Below are positions 45,116 to 54,543 of a DNA stretch of 64,000 nt, one piece after another (position 1 is the stretch's first letter; the number at the start of each line of letters is the position of its first letter). The translations under genes and the position numbers were made by a program. The notes below the pieces were generated by a model. The model was not told where the DNA came from. It was given only the letters and a program-made list of their open reading frames with translations, and did no database searches. The stretch comes from Moritella sp. (GTDB lineage Bacteria; Pseudomonadota; Gammaproteobacteria; Enterobacterales; Moritellaceae): the NCBI RefSeq assembly GCF_013215705.1, contig NZ_JABSQR010000012.1, forward strand, positions 1-64,000, written 5' to 3'.

Positions 45116-45536
45116 TAAATTCTTTTACATCTTCAAAAGAACGATAAACAGAAGCGAACCGAACATAAGCCACTTTATCGAGCTTTTTCAATACGTTCAT
45201 CACCAATTCACCCACAAAACTTGATTCGATTTCACGCTCACCAGTGGCTCTTAAACTCGATTTGATCTGATTAATACCAAGTTCAATCTGCTCTGCGGCA
45301 ACCGGACGTTTTTCTAACGCACGATAAATACCACTAACGAGTTTATCTTCGTTAAAAGGTTCACGTGTATCATCCGTTTTAATGATGCGAGGCATCACTA
45401 ACTCTGCAGTTTCAAAGGTAGTATAACGTTCATGACATTTCGAACACTCACGGCGACGACGCACCTGATGGCCTTCAGCCACAAGACGAGAGTCGATAAC
45501 TTTAGTTTCAGTCGCTGAACAAAATGGACAGAACAT
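45087..45536 (-). CDS. nrdR: Transcriptional repressor NrdR
   Basis: Zinc-finger/ATP-cone repressor of ribonucleotide reductase genes. 149 residues from ATG 45536 (MFCPFC, matching the family start). Zinc ribbon CPFC...[21 protein letters not shown], then the ATP-cone domain ([33 protein letters not shown]). Leads the cluster nrdR-ribD-ribE-ribBX-ribH-nusB, a conserved order in gammaproteobacteria. It should bind NrdR boxes upstream of nrd genes outside this window. Confidence 0.95.
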   Translation of the reverse strand: MFCPFCSATETKVIDSRLVAEGHQVRRRRECSKCHERYTTFETAELVMPRIIKTDDTREPFNEDKLVSGIYRALEKRPVAAEQIELGINQIKSSLRATGEREIESSFVGELVMNVLKKLDKVAYVRFASVYRSFEDVKEFNEEIAKLDK

Positions 45537-45656
45537 AAACAATCCTATTGAATAATATTATTCTGAGTCTATCGTTAAACAGCTGGCGGGTACAGAAAAG
45601 TGCAGGTAATTTAGTGGAATTAATAAATAAGTTAACAAATTGTTGAATAATCAGTC

Positions 45657-45690
45657 GGTTTTTAATCTCTACTTTAATGAGATAAAAACC
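45657..45690 (-). terminator. Hairpin after the DUF4124 gene
   Basis: GGTTTTTAATCTC (45657-45669) pairs with GAGATAAAAACC (45679-45690) with one bulged base. It lies 20 bases beyond the stop of the minus-strand DUF4124 gene and just upstream of the nrdR promoter region. Confidence 0.5.
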
Positions 45691-45710
45691 AACCTAAATT
45701 TACTTCACGC

Positions 45711-47183
45711 TTACTCAGCGTTACGGTTCACTTCATTGACAAACTGACTTGAGGCTACAATATCTTGCCGAGCAAGTTGGTTGGTTCCCGCACCCGACAG
45801 CGGTAAACGCGCCTTGTGATTATAGCTTAATCTACTTAGCATTAACGCCGAATTAACTTGCTTTACTGATGGCGTTGTTACTTTGTTTGATTCACTACGG
45901 CTGCTAATTGCATTTTCAATCGCTTTAATCTGATCAGCCCCCTGTGTTAACTCTTTATTTTTCACTGTCGTGGTACGATGACGCTTAGCATTAATATCAG
46001 TATTAGATTTAACTAATTCAGCTACTGGAGTGATACCAGTCCCACTCTTATCCATGGCTAAATGCGTTCGGAAGAGCTTTTTATTTATTTCGACCAAGAA
46101 TTTATTCTGAACTTGCTCAGGTGTCACGTTCAACTTGTCAGCAGAAGGTTGTCTCTCAACCAACGATTTATTTTGACGCGCAAGGAGCACGGGTTCAGCA
46201 ATAACATGTGTTTCATTGTTACGATTTAATTTCTTTTTAATACCCGCTAGGAAAGCGTTGTGGGGTTTTGATTGTGCCTTACGCGACACCTTCGCTATCG
46301 ATCGCGATGCAACGACTGGTTTTAGCCCTTCAGATTTTAGCTCTCTAAGTTTTAATACGTCAGTTTGCTCAATCAATGGCGTTTTAACGGCAACCATAGA
46401 TGCAGTCACTGTGATAGCTTCAACAGGTTCAACAATATAAGTAGGGGCTGATTGCAGTTTCTTTGCAGGTTGGATTGCTTCCACACTACGCCCCAAAGAA
46501 TGCTTACGCTTTAACTTGTTTTGGATAGCCGCTAAAAATGTATTTGTCACTTTACGCGGTTGCTTTATTTCCACATTTGCAATGCTGTTTAACGCTTGGG
46601 ATGATGTTAACGCTAACTGCGTAGGCAAGATAGGTTGAGCTACATCATTGCTTTTAGTATCGATATTGCCGTAAACACGCCTGTGGATCCCAGCCATAAA
46701 GCTATTTTTAGCGAATATTTGTTTTACTTTGTTATTTTCTTCAACAATATTAGCAGCTGCGACAAGCGCTTGCTGTACTTTAAACGCTTCGTATTTAGCT
46801 ACACGTAATGCTTGCTGCTGCGCTTGCTGACGGGCGAGTTGTTGTTCAATTAACACCAGCTGAGGATTTCGACGCGTGAGTACCTTGTCAATTTGACGCT
46901 CAACGTTGGCATTGGCAATTATATCATCAAGACCATCCAGTAAATTATTTACTTTTTTGGCTGGAGATAAATTGTTGACGACGTCATTCATATCAGCGTA
47001 TTTACGACTAGCTCGACTTTGCGCCGCATTTTTTTCCACTATTTGACGTGGGAACTGGCTATAATGCATCGCACCATCGGCATCTCGCCAACTATATACT
47101 TTAGCAACTGTTGAAAAGCTCACCGAGCCGCATATTAACGCTAATAATAAACGCTTATAATTACCTTTTGAATTCAGCATCAT
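45711..47183 (-). CDS. DUF4124-domain secreted protein with four repeats, function unknown
   Basis: A 490-residue exported protein (ATG at 47183, another at 47180). Signal peptide ends TVA (about residue 27), followed directly by a DUF4124 segment VYSWRDADGAMHYSQFP, a small beta domain common in periplasmic proteins. A Gln/Ala-rich helix (about 110-145) precedes a long Lys/Arg-rich region with four copies of a 13-residue motif NxFLxxIxxKLxR: NSFMAGIHRRVYG (160), NTFLAAIQNKLKR (214), NAFLAGIKKKLNR (309) and NKFLVEINKKLFR (360). The spacers differ in sequence and length. I cannot assign a function; the repeats suggest repeated short helices that bind one partner. Confidence 0.75.
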   Translation of the reverse strand: MMLNSKGNYKRLLLALICGSVSFSTVAKVYSWRDADGAMHYSQFPRQIVEKNAAQSRASRKYADMNDVVNNLSPAKKVNNLLDGLDDIIANANVERQIDKVLTRRNPQLVLIEQQLARQQAQQQALRVAKYEAFKVQQALVAAANIVEENNKVKQIFAKNSFMAGIHRRVYGNIDTKSNDVAQPILPTQLALTSSQALNSIANVEIKQPRKVTNTFLAAIQNKLKRKHSLGRSVEAIQPAKKLQSAPTYIVEPVEAITVTASMVAVKTPLIEQTDVLKLRELKSEGLKPVVASRSIAKVSRKAQSKPHNAFLAGIKKKLNRNNETHVIAEPVLLARQNKSLVERQPSADKLNVTPEQVQNKFLVEINKKLFRTHLAMDKSGTGITPVAELVKSNTDINAKRHRTTTVKNKELTQGADQIKAIENAISSRSESNKVTTPSVKQVNSALMLSRLSYNHKARLPLSGAGTNQLARQDIVASSQFVNEVNRNAE

Positions 47184-47375
47184 CCCTTATACCTCACCCT
47201 ATCCATTGCTTAAACTTGAGCATTCATTCCCAAGTATTTATTTATTGTCCTAACCGCAAAACAGAACAAAATGTTACACACATGTTAACACCAACAGGGG
47301 TTATTTAAAACTATCACATTATATTAACCCTGCGGACTTCACAGTTATTTATCCGAATTCGAGATTACAAAAATG

Positions 47376-47678
47376 TTAAGAACAGTTAAATATAAGTGTA
47401 CTATATACACGATTAGCATCAGAATAACGATTAGTTAGTTCTGCATTTTTACCATATTTACCACAATGTTCCTTTGCCATATCAACTACTTCTATCGTTT
47501 CAAACTGACCAAGCTGATATTCATAAGAAGCACCATTTTCAGTTTTAGTTAATACGTCAACTGAGCTACAACCACTTACCACAACAGTAAATACTGCAAT
47601 GCACATCCTTTTACCTAGTTGCTGGGGTATAGCTTTTAATACATTTATCAGTAGCAATTTATTCATCATATTTCCCAT
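47376..47678 (-). CDS. Small lipoprotein, function unknown
   Basis: A frame of 100 codons. The first two thirds of a signal-like region contains the lipobox VVSGC (Cys about 37), so the start may be the later Met at residue 25 (MCIAVFTVVVSGC, 47606), which gives a normal-length signal; residues 1-24 are unusually long for a lipoprotein. The mature part of about 63 residues has two more Cys (EHCGKYG and IFNCS) that could pair in the periplasm. I recognise no family. It lies between the DUF4124 gene and glyA with promoters on both sides. Confidence 0.55.
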   Translation of the reverse strand: MGNMMNKLLLINVLKAIPQQLGKRMCIAVFTVVVSGCSSVDVLTKTENGASYEYQLGQFETIEVVDMAKEHCGKYGKNAELTNRYSDANRVYSTLIFNCS

Positions 47679-47828
47679 CCTTGGTCTATGAAACTAGATT
47701 AATAGCTGTTCATGAAACTAACGGCTGATCATATGATCCTGAGGCAATAAAAAAGCATGAAAATAGCATGATTTTGGGTATGAGGTGGTATTATGCATGG
47801 TAAATGCCTTGATTTTTAGGCATAAAAA

Positions 47829-47882
47829 AACCGTAAATGACCAACTTAAAACTTTACTTCAAGCTAAGTAGCATTTACGGTT
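47829..47882 (-). terminator. Rho-independent terminator of glyA
   Basis: AACCGTAAATG (47829-47839) pairs with CATTTACGGTT (47872-47882), followed on the minus strand by seven T. The loop of 32 bases holds a small inner stem. It lies 76 bases past the glyA stop. Confidence 0.8.
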
Positions 47883-47957
47883 CATACTGTAATCAAAGTT
47901 CATAGACCTTGAGGTCTACACATTTAATTACCTGTATATAGCCTGTTTATAAACCGG

Positions 47958-49211
47958 CTATTTATAAACAGGATAGTCGGCACATAGCGCTTGTACGTTA
48001 GCACGTACCGTTGCCGCTACATCTTCATTACCGATGTTATCTAATACGTCACACATCCAACCTGCAAGCTCACCCGCTTTATCAGCTGGGATACCACGGC
48101 GAGCCAGTGCTGGTGTACCGATACGTAGACCTGATGTAACAAATGGTGAACGCGGATCGTTAGGTACAGAGTTTTTGTTTACTGTGATATGTGCATTACC
48201 CAGTGCCGCATCGGCGTCTTTACCTGAGTATTCTTTGCCAATCAGATCAACTAAGAACAGGTGGTTTTCAGTACCGTTAGACACGATTTTGAAACCACGT
48301 TCTTGTAATACTGCAACCATGCTTTTCGCACAATCAAGTACATTTTGTTGGTAAACCGCAAATTCTGGTTCCATCGCTTCTTTAAATGCAACCGCTTTAG
48401 CAGCGATAACGTGCATTAAAGGACCGCCTTGACCACCAGGGAAGATTGCTGAGTTTAATTTTTTCTCAATCACTTCGTCTGCTTGCGCAAGGATAAGACC
48501 ACCACGTGGACCACCTAATGTTTTATGCGTCGTTGTTGTAACAACGTGTGCATGTTTCATTGGGTTTGGATATAGACCAACAGCAACTAGGCCTGCAACG
48601 TGTGCCATATCAACGAATAGGTAAGCACCTACTTTATCAGCAATTTCGCGGAATTTAGCCCAATCAACAACACCAGAGTATGCAGAAAAACCAGCAACAA
48701 TCATTTTTGGTTGATGTTCAATTGCTAACGCTTCAACTTCAGCGTAATCAAGTTCACCCGTTTCAGGGTTGATGCCGTACTGAACAGAATTGTAGATTTT
48801 ACCCGAGAAGCTTACGCTTGCACCGTGTGTTAAATGACCACCATGAGCAAGGCTCATGCCTAGTACAGTATCACCTGGTTTAACTAATGCCATATAAACA
48901 GCAGCATTGGCTTGTGAACCAGAGTGTGGTTGTACATTCGCATAATCAGCACCAAACAATTGCTTAGCACGTTCGATTGCTAAAGACTCAGCAATATCAA
49001 CATACTCACAACCGCCATAGTAGCGTTTGCCCGGATAGCCTTCAGCATACTTATTAGTAAGCTGAGAGCCTTGAGCTTCCATTACGCGTGGGCTTGTATA
49101 GTTCTCTGAAGCAATAAGCTCGATATGATCTTCCTGACGAGTTACTTCTTGTGTCATTGCTGCCCATAATTCTGCATCATAGTCAGCTATATTCATATCA
49201 CGTGTAAACAT
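47958..49211 (-). CDS. glyA: Serine hydroxymethyltransferase GlyA
   Basis: PLP enzyme converting serine and tetrahydrofolate to glycine and methylene-THF. 417 residues, full length. Start [57 protein letters not shown], and the PLP lysine in [30 protein letters not shown] is near the C-terminus. Separate promoter; the 220-base divergent region to torD has no operator I can name. Confidence 0.96.
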   Translation of the reverse strand: MFTRDMNIADYDAELWAAMTQEVTRQEDHIELIASENYTSPRVMEAQGSQLTNKYAEGYPGKRYYGGCEYVDIAESLAIERAKQLFGADYANVQPHSGSQANAAVYMALVKPGDTVLGMSLAHGGHLTHGASVSFSGKIYNSVQYGINPETGELDYAEVEALAIEHQPKMIVAGFSAYSGVVDWAKFREIADKVGAYLFVDMAHVAGLVAVGLYPNPMKHAHVVTTTTHKTLGGPRGGLILAQADEVIEKKLNSAIFPGGQGGPLMHVIAAKAVAFKEAMEPEFAVYQQNVLDCAKSMVAVLQERGFKIVSNGTENHLFLVDLIGKEYSGKDADAALGNAHITVNKNSVPNDPRSPFVTSGLRIGTPALARRGIPADKAGELAGWMCDVLDNIGNEDVAATVRANVQALCADYPVYK

Positions 49212-49445
49212 CCGTTTTCTCCTGATTGAGATAATACAAGTTGGTTTGAAACTAAATTTCGGCCATATTGTAACGCGAGTGTTAGTAACTTCCTATAAGA
49301 AAGACTTGAGAAAATTTCAATTTTGCGTGAAAAGACTGCATTTTAAATTAACTTTGATCAAAACTGACTCCTAGGTTCAATTTATTCGCTATAATGCGCC
49401 ACAATTATAGCATTTACACTAGCCCCTCACCCTTTGGAGAACACA

Positions 49446-50099
49446 ATGGATGAACTAACTCAATTATGCCAGACCCGCTCAGAGATCTACTGGTGGCTTT
49501 CAACAACATTAGCAACAGAGTTATCTGATGAACAACTAGGTAAATACCAGTCCGCTGAGATCCAAGCTTTCTTACAAGGGTTAGCCGCAACACCAGCCTT
49601 AACAGCGCCAGTTGAGAAGTTGATCAGTTCATTAGCCGCTGCAAATTTACGTAACGATGCGCGTTTAGAATTATGTGCCGATTATGCCCAAGTATTCTTA
49701 GGTAACAGTAAATCATCAGCGCCACCGTATGAGTCAGTATTCACCAGCGAAAATGGTCACTTGATGCAAGAAGCATATCAGCAGATGACCGCGTTGTTAG
49801 ATGAGCACAACATCAATATCAATGACAAATACAGCGAGCCAGCTGATCACATAGCTATCCAGTTAGATTTCATGGGTAACTTGATCTTAAAAACATTAGA
49901 TTCTGAATCAGAAGAGGCGATCCGCGCTCACTTTGCACTACAGCACGACTTCTTACAAACGCACTTACTTAACTGGTTAGGTGATTTTGAAATGAAAGTA
50001 AAAGCCTGTGATAAATTTGGCTTTTATGCGGCGGTAGTAGCACTGCTATTAGCATTCGCGCAATTAGATTCGGATTGGTTAGAAACTGAGTTGGATTAA
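49446..50099 (+). CDS. torD: TorD-family chaperone for molybdoenzymes
   Basis: Cytoplasmic redox-enzyme maturation protein that binds molybdoreductase precursors before Tat export. The start is the ATG at 49446 with GGAG ten bases upstream (217 residues); a TTG four codons earlier is rejected. All-helical family sequence: RSEIYWWLSTTLATELSDEQL, RLELCADYAQVFLGNSKSSAPPYESVFTSE and the EPADHIAIQLDFMGNL motif, with HDFLQTHLLNWL and FYAAVVALLLAF following. No molybdoreductase gene lies in the window, so the client (TorA, DmsA or another) is open. Confidence 0.85.
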   Translation: MDELTQLCQTRSEIYWWLSTTLATELSDEQLGKYQSAEIQAFLQGLAATPALTAPVEKLISSLAAANLRNDARLELCADYAQVFLGNSKSSAPPYESVFTSENGHLMQEAYQQMTALLDEHNININDKYSEPADHIAIQLDFMGNLILKTLDSESEEAIRAHFALQHDFLQTHLLNWLGDFEMKVKACDKFGFYAAVVALLLAFAQLDSDWLETELD

Positions 50100-50116
50100 T
50101 ATCTATATTAGATACA

Positions 50117-50142
50117 ACAAAGGGCAGTAAACTGCCCTTTGT
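50117..50142. terminator. Bidirectional terminator between torD and galU
   Basis: ACAAAGGGCAGT (50117-50128) pairs perfectly with ACTGCCCTTTGT (50131-50142). It ends torD on the plus strand and lies 31 bases beyond the galU stop on the minus strand. T-rich sequence (TTTGTTTCAT) follows on the plus strand. Confidence 0.8.
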
Positions 50143-50172
50143 TTCATAACATTATAACGTCAAACTCAAGTG

Positions 50173-51060
50173 TTATTTCAAGCCACTAATAAATTTTTGT
50201 AAATCAGCGCCTACTTCAGGGTGACGCAAGCCATACTCAATGAATGCTTTCATGTAACCCAATTTCGAACCACAGTCATGTAACTTGCCGCTAATATGGA
50301 AAGCTTCAACTGTTTCTAACTTCATTAGATCATCAATAGCATCCGTTAACTGAATTTCATCACCCGCACCTGGTGCTGTACGTGCGAGTAAGTCCCAAAT
50401 TGCTGCAGGTAAAACATAACGTCCGGCAACCGCAAGATTTGATGGTGCTTTATCTTGTGTTGGTTTTTCAATAACGGCCGTCATAGGTGTAGATTCGCCC
50501 GCGCTAAGTTCAACGCCACCACAATCAGCCACACCATAACCAGACACTAAATTCATTGGCACAGGTTCAACCATGATCTGGCTAAAACCAGTTTCATCAA
50601 AACGGCGCATCATGCTGGCTAAGTTTTCAGTTTTCAGATCGGCACTGACTTCATCCATCAGAACATCAGGTAATACCACCGCAAACGGTTCATCACCAAT
50701 AATTGGTTTTGCGCACAATACTGCATGGCCCAAACCTTTGGCGACACCTTGACGGATATGCATGATAGTTACACCTTTTGGTGCAATCGCCTGTACTTCC
50801 GCTAATAACTGGCGCTTAACGCGTTTTTCTAGTGTTGATTCTAATTCAAATGAGGTATCAAAATGGTTCTCAATGGCATTTTTAGAGGCATGCGTAACCA
50901 GTACGATCTCGGTAATACCTGCTGCTGCACATTCATTAACGATATATTGAATAAGCGGCTTATCAGCCACTGGTAACATCTCTTTCGGGATCGCTTTAGT
51001 TGCAGGTAACATACGTGTACCGAGACCAGCTACTGGAATTACCGCTTTAGTTATCTTCAA
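50173..51060 (-). CDS. galU: UTP-glucose-1-phosphate uridylyltransferase GalU
   Basis: Makes UDP-glucose, substrate of the Ugd gene nearby and of glycosyltransferases. 295 residues. The nucleotide-binding signature [25 protein letters not shown] is followed by [39 protein letters not shown] and [23 protein letters not shown]. Last gene of the minus-strand polysaccharide locus, following the epimerase by 40 bases. Confidence 0.94.
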   Translation of the reverse strand: MKITKAVIPVAGLGTRMLPATKAIPKEMLPVADKPLIQYIVNECAAAGITEIVLVTHASKNAIENHFDTSFELESTLEKRVKRQLLAEVQAIAPKGVTIMHIRQGVAKGLGHAVLCAKPIIGDEPFAVVLPDVLMDEVSADLKTENLASMMRRFDETGFSQIMVEPVPMNLVSGYGVADCGGVELSAGESTPMTAVIEKPTQDKAPSNLAVAGRYVLPAAIWDLLARTAPGAGDEIQLTDAIDDLMKLETVEAFHISGKLHDCGSKLGYMKAFIEYGLRHPEVGADLQKFISGLK

Positions 51061-51100
51061 GATTTTATCCTTTTATTCTTTCCGTTTTACGATTTACGAT

Positions 51101-52108
51101 TTATACGCTATAAAAGTCACGGTACCAATCAACAAAGGCTTTAACGCCTTCTTTAACCTTCACTTTTGAAGTGTAACCAGTGACTGCAAATAAATCTTGG
51201 GTATCAGCATAGGTTGCGTAGACATCACCCGGCTGCATTGGCATAAAGTTTTTCTTGGCTTTAATGCCTAACGAGTCTTCTAATGCTTCAATGTAGTCCA
51301 TTAATTTAACCGGACTACCGTGACCGATATTATACACGCGATAAGGCGCGCTACTAGTTGCAGGACTACCCGTTTCAACTTTCCAATCCGCATCTGGTGT
51401 TGGTATTACATCTTGAATTTGCAATACCCCAGCCACGATATCATCGATATAAGTAAAGTCGCGTAACATGTCCCCGTTGTTATAAACATCAATGGTGTCA
51501 CCCGCAATGATAGCCTTGGTAAACTTAAATAATGCCATGTCCGGACGACCCCAAGGGCCATACACAGTAAAGAAGCGTAGACCGGTGGTCGGTACACCAT
51601 ATAAATGTGAATAAGTATGCGCCATCAATTCATTGGATTTTTTTGATGCTGCATATAACGAAATCGGGTGGTCAACACTGTCACTGGTACTAAATGGGGT
51701 TTTGTTATTTAAACCATAAACCGAGCTAGATGAGGCATACACTAAGTGCTTAACCTGATTATTACGGCAACCTTCTAACACGGTTAAGAAGCCAGTTAAG
51801 TTGCTATCAGCATACGCCATTGGATTATCAATGGAATAACGCACACCCGCTTGAGCAGCAAGATGAATCACGCGATCAAATTGATGTTCTGCAAATAACG
51901 TCGCGACACCGTCACGATCGGCGAGATCGAGTTCAACAAACGTAAATAGCGCGGATTTTGTTGTATTCGCTAAACGTGCATGTTTTAAATTCACATCGTA
52001 ATAATCATTTAAATTATCAACACCGATAATCTGATGACCTTGTTGGCATAATAACTCTGCACAGCGCGAGCCAATGAAGCCTGCTGCGCCAGTAATTAAA
52101 TATTTCAT
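51101..52108 (-). CDS. UDP-glucuronate 4-epimerase (NAD-dependent SDR)
   Basis: Converts UDP-glucuronate to UDP-galacturonate, judged by family resemblance to CapI/LpsL-type epimerases. 335 residues. Rossmann motif ITGAAGFIGSRCAELL, GVDNLNDYYDVNLK, HLAAQAGVRYSIDNP, catalytic YAASK in SLYAASKKSNELM, GLRFFTVYGPWGRPDMALFKF, and DMLRDFTYIDDIV. The Arg and Tyr-rich RFFTVYGPWGRP segment is that of the uronate epimerase subgroup, not GalE. It follows ugd, which makes the substrate. A dehydratase or other SDR activity is less likely. Confidence 0.82.
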   Translation of the reverse strand: MKYLITGAAGFIGSRCAELLCQQGHQIIGVDNLNDYYDVNLKHARLANTTKSALFTFVELDLADRDGVATLFAEHQFDRVIHLAAQAGVRYSIDNPMAYADSNLTGFLTVLEGCRNNQVKHLVYASSSSVYGLNNKTPFSTSDSVDHPISLYAASKKSNELMAHTYSHLYGVPTTGLRFFTVYGPWGRPDMALFKFTKAIIAGDTIDVYNNGDMLRDFTYIDDIVAGVLQIQDVIPTPDADWKVETGSPATSSAPYRVYNIGHGSPVKLMDYIEALEDSLGIKAKKNFMPMQPGDVYATYADTQDLFAVTGYTSKVKVKEGVKAFVDWYRDFYSV

Positions 52109-52164
52109 GTATCTTTCACTTATATTTATAAATTATACTTTCACTTTATTAATATAGTATGAAC

Positions 52165-53331
52165 CTAATCATTACCAAATAAGTCGCGAGTATAAACTTT
52201 ATCAGCGACGTCAAGCAGTTCGTCCGCTAAACGGTTCGATACTATGACATCAGCAAGGGCTTTAAATTCATTGAGGTCGGTAAGCACCGGAGATTTAAAA
52301 AACTCGCGCTCAGTCAATACCGGTTCATACACCACAACTTTAATGCCTTTGGCTTTAATGCGTTTCATGATGCCTTGAATTGATGAGGCTCGGAAATTAT
52401 CTGAGCCAGACTTCATAATTAAACGATAAATACCGACAACCTGCGGGTTTCGCGCAATAATAGTGTCAGCGATATGATCTTTACGTGTCGAGTTAGCATC
52501 AACAATGGCACTGATTAAGCTGTTAGGTACATTTTCATAGTTGGCGCGTAATTGTTTGGTATCTTTCGGTAAGCAATAACCGCCATAACCAAATGATGGA
52601 TTATTATAATGACTGCCAATGCGCGGGTCTAAACCTACCCCTTGAATGATCTGACGAGTATTTAAACCATGAGTTTCCGCGTAGCTATCTAACTCGTTGA
52701 AATAAGCCACCCGCATCGCTAGATACGTATTAGAGAATAGTTTAACCGCTTCAGCTTCGGTAGAATCGGTAAACAATACCTCAATATCAGTTTTAATCGC
52801 ACCTTGCATTAACAAGCCAGCAAAGACTTCGGCACGCTTAGACTGCTCACCGACTATAATACGTGATGGATGTAAGTTATCGTATAAGGCACTACCCTCA
52901 CGTAAAAACTCAGGTGAAAATAAGATATTATCACAGCCAAGACGTTGTTTGACTTCTTTAGTATAACCAACAGGTACCGTCGATTTAATCACCATCACCG
53001 CACTCGGGTTAATCGCCATCACATCTTTAATCACCGCTTCTACTGATTTGGTATTAAAATAATTATGCACCACATCATAATCAGTCGGTGTCGCGATGAT
53101 CACATAATCAGCATTGGCATAAGCAAGTTGCTTGTCAGTGGTTGCAATAAGATCAAGTGCTTTATTAGCGAGGAAATCTTCAATCTCATTATCAGAGATA
53201 GGCGATTTTTTATTGTTAATAAGTTCGACTTTTTCAGCGATAATGTCTAATGCAATTACGCTATTATGCTGCGCTAATAACACTGCATTTGATAATCCAA
53301 CGTAACCTGTACCAGCAATGGTAATGTTCAT
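52165..53331 (-). CDS. ugd: UDP-glucose 6-dehydrogenase Ugd
   Basis: Oxidises UDP-glucose to UDP-glucuronate with two NAD. 388 residues. N-terminal Rossmann [52 protein letters not shown], and the catalytic Cys in [16 protein letters not shown]-terminal UDP-binding domain with [17 protein letters not shown]. Sits between galU/epimerase and the pse genes, 119 bases after pseI, so probably a separately started unit feeding uronic acids into the same glycan. Confidence 0.94.
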   Translation of the reverse strand: MNITIAGTGYVGLSNAVLLAQHNSVIALDIIAEKVELINNKKSPISDNEIEDFLANKALDLIATTDKQLAYANADYVIIATPTDYDVVHNYFNTKSVEAVIKDVMAINPSAVMVIKSTVPVGYTKEVKQRLGCDNILFSPEFLREGSALYDNLHPSRIIVGEQSKRAEVFAGLLMQGAIKTDIEVLFTDSTEAEAVKLFSNTYLAMRVAYFNELDSYAETHGLNTRQIIQGVGLDPRIGSHYNNPSFGYGGYCLPKDTKQLRANYENVPNSLISAIVDANSTRKDHIADTIIARNPQVVGIYRLIMKSGSDNFRASSIQGIMKRIKAKGIKVVVYEPVLTEREFFKSPVLTDLNEFKALADVIVSNRLADELLDVADKVYTRDLFGND

Positions 53332-53449
53332 GGTGTTGACCTGATGATGGGTGGAAATAACTTGAGAGATATTCTAGCATTAAATTATAACTACAAGTTA
53401 ATGCTAGTATTTAAATAGTCTATATGAGCGGCGTTTTTTATTTTACGCC

Positions 53450-54502
53450 TTACTCAATGAGGTCAAAACTAAGTGCGGCCCCACGATAAATTATACCCTT
53501 AGCAACCTTGCCTAATACGGCGTCATAATGTTTCGGTGCTAAACCAAAACCAGGCCGAATACTGCGGACATTTTCCGCCGTTAATAACTCACCCGCAGCG
53601 ATATCTTTAACCACATATAACGAACGGCGAAATTGAACATTACCTTGCTCTGCTGGTGTGCGTTCATAATTTACCTTACCCATCGCTTGCCAAGCAGTAT
53701 GAGTATCTCGGCAGAGTTGAGCAAGTTCCGTCGGTTCAAGCGAAAAGCTGTCATCTGCACCGCCACCATTACGATCTAAAGTGACATGTTTTTCAATCAC
53801 ACAAGCGCCGAAAGCAACCGACACAACCGCGGTGGCATTATCAATAGTATGATCTGATAAACCAGAAAGTACATCAAAGCGTTGACTGATGTCTTCAATA
53901 GTACGCAGGTTATATTGCTCTGCAGGGGCCGGATAACTACTGACGCAATGTAAAACGACTAATTCTTCACAGCCATTTTCTCTTGCTGTTGTGATCGCGT
54001 CTTGGATCTCGGCCTTATTCGCCATTCCCGTTGAAATAATCATCGGTTTACCGGTTTGTGCCACCCGCTTGATTAAAGGCAGATCAATAACTTCGAACGA
54101 GGCGATTTTGTATGCTGGCGCATCCAACTCTTCTAATAAATCAACGGCTGAAAAATCAAACGGTGAACTAAAAATAGTAATGCCTAATTCTTTCGCTTTC
54201 GCGAATAAAGGTTGGTGCCACTCCCACGGCATATGTGCGCCCTTATACAACTCGTATAAACTTTGTCCATGCCACAAACCACCTTTGATCTGAAATTCGT
54301 CACTATCGCAGTCCATGGTAATGGTATCTTGAGTATAAGTTTGTAATTTTATTGCATCAGCACCCGCTTCTTTCGCCGCTGCCATTATCGCAAAAGCACG
54401 ATTGATATCGCCATTATGGTTTGCAGATAACTCGGCGATAATATAAGGGCGATAATTAGGACCAATTTTACGACCATCGATAGTAATAGTTTGCTCAATC
54501 AT
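53450..54502 (-). CDS. pseI: Pseudaminic acid synthase PseI
   Basis: Condenses the 6-deoxy-altrose derivative with phosphoenolpyruvate to pseudaminic acid. 350 residues, NeuB family. IIAELSANHNGDINRAFAIM, DAIKLQTYT, TIFSSPFDFSAVD, PAYKIASFEV, STGMA, HCVSSYPAPAEQYNLRTI, GLSDHT and EKHVTLDRNGGGADDSFSLEP, the last typical of PseI rather than NeuB. The C-terminal SAF domain has SLYVVKDIAAGE. Last gene of the pse series, 41 bases after the pseG fusion. Confidence 0.92.
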   Translation of the reverse strand: MIEQTITIDGRKIGPNYRPYIIAELSANHNGDINRAFAIMAAAKEAGADAIKLQTYTQDTITMDCDSDEFQIKGGLWHGQSLYELYKGAHMPWEWHQPLFAKAKELGITIFSSPFDFSAVDLLEELDAPAYKIASFEVIDLPLIKRVAQTGKPMIISTGMANKAEIQDAITTARENGCEELVVLHCVSSYPAPAEQYNLRTIEDISQRFDVLSGLSDHTIDNATAVVSVAFGACVIEKHVTLDRNGGGADDSFSLEPTELAQLCRDTHTAWQAMGKVNYERTPAEQGNVQFRRSLYVVKDIAAGELLTAENVRSIRPGFGLAPKHYDAVLGKVAKGIIYRGAALSFDLIE

Positions 54503-54543
54503 GATGTTAATGAATACTCTTCGATAAAGGGAGGCATAGCTAT

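Noticed and set aside
43752-45710. FMN riboswitch upstream of the rib genes
   Set aside because: I looked for the conserved RFN element before nrdR, ribD and ribBX and saw none of its sequence blocks.
49340-49370. TTTGATCAAA upstream of torD as an FNR box
   Set aside because: The spacing between TTGAT and ATCAA halves does not fit the FNR consensus; it is a short AT-rich palindrome only.
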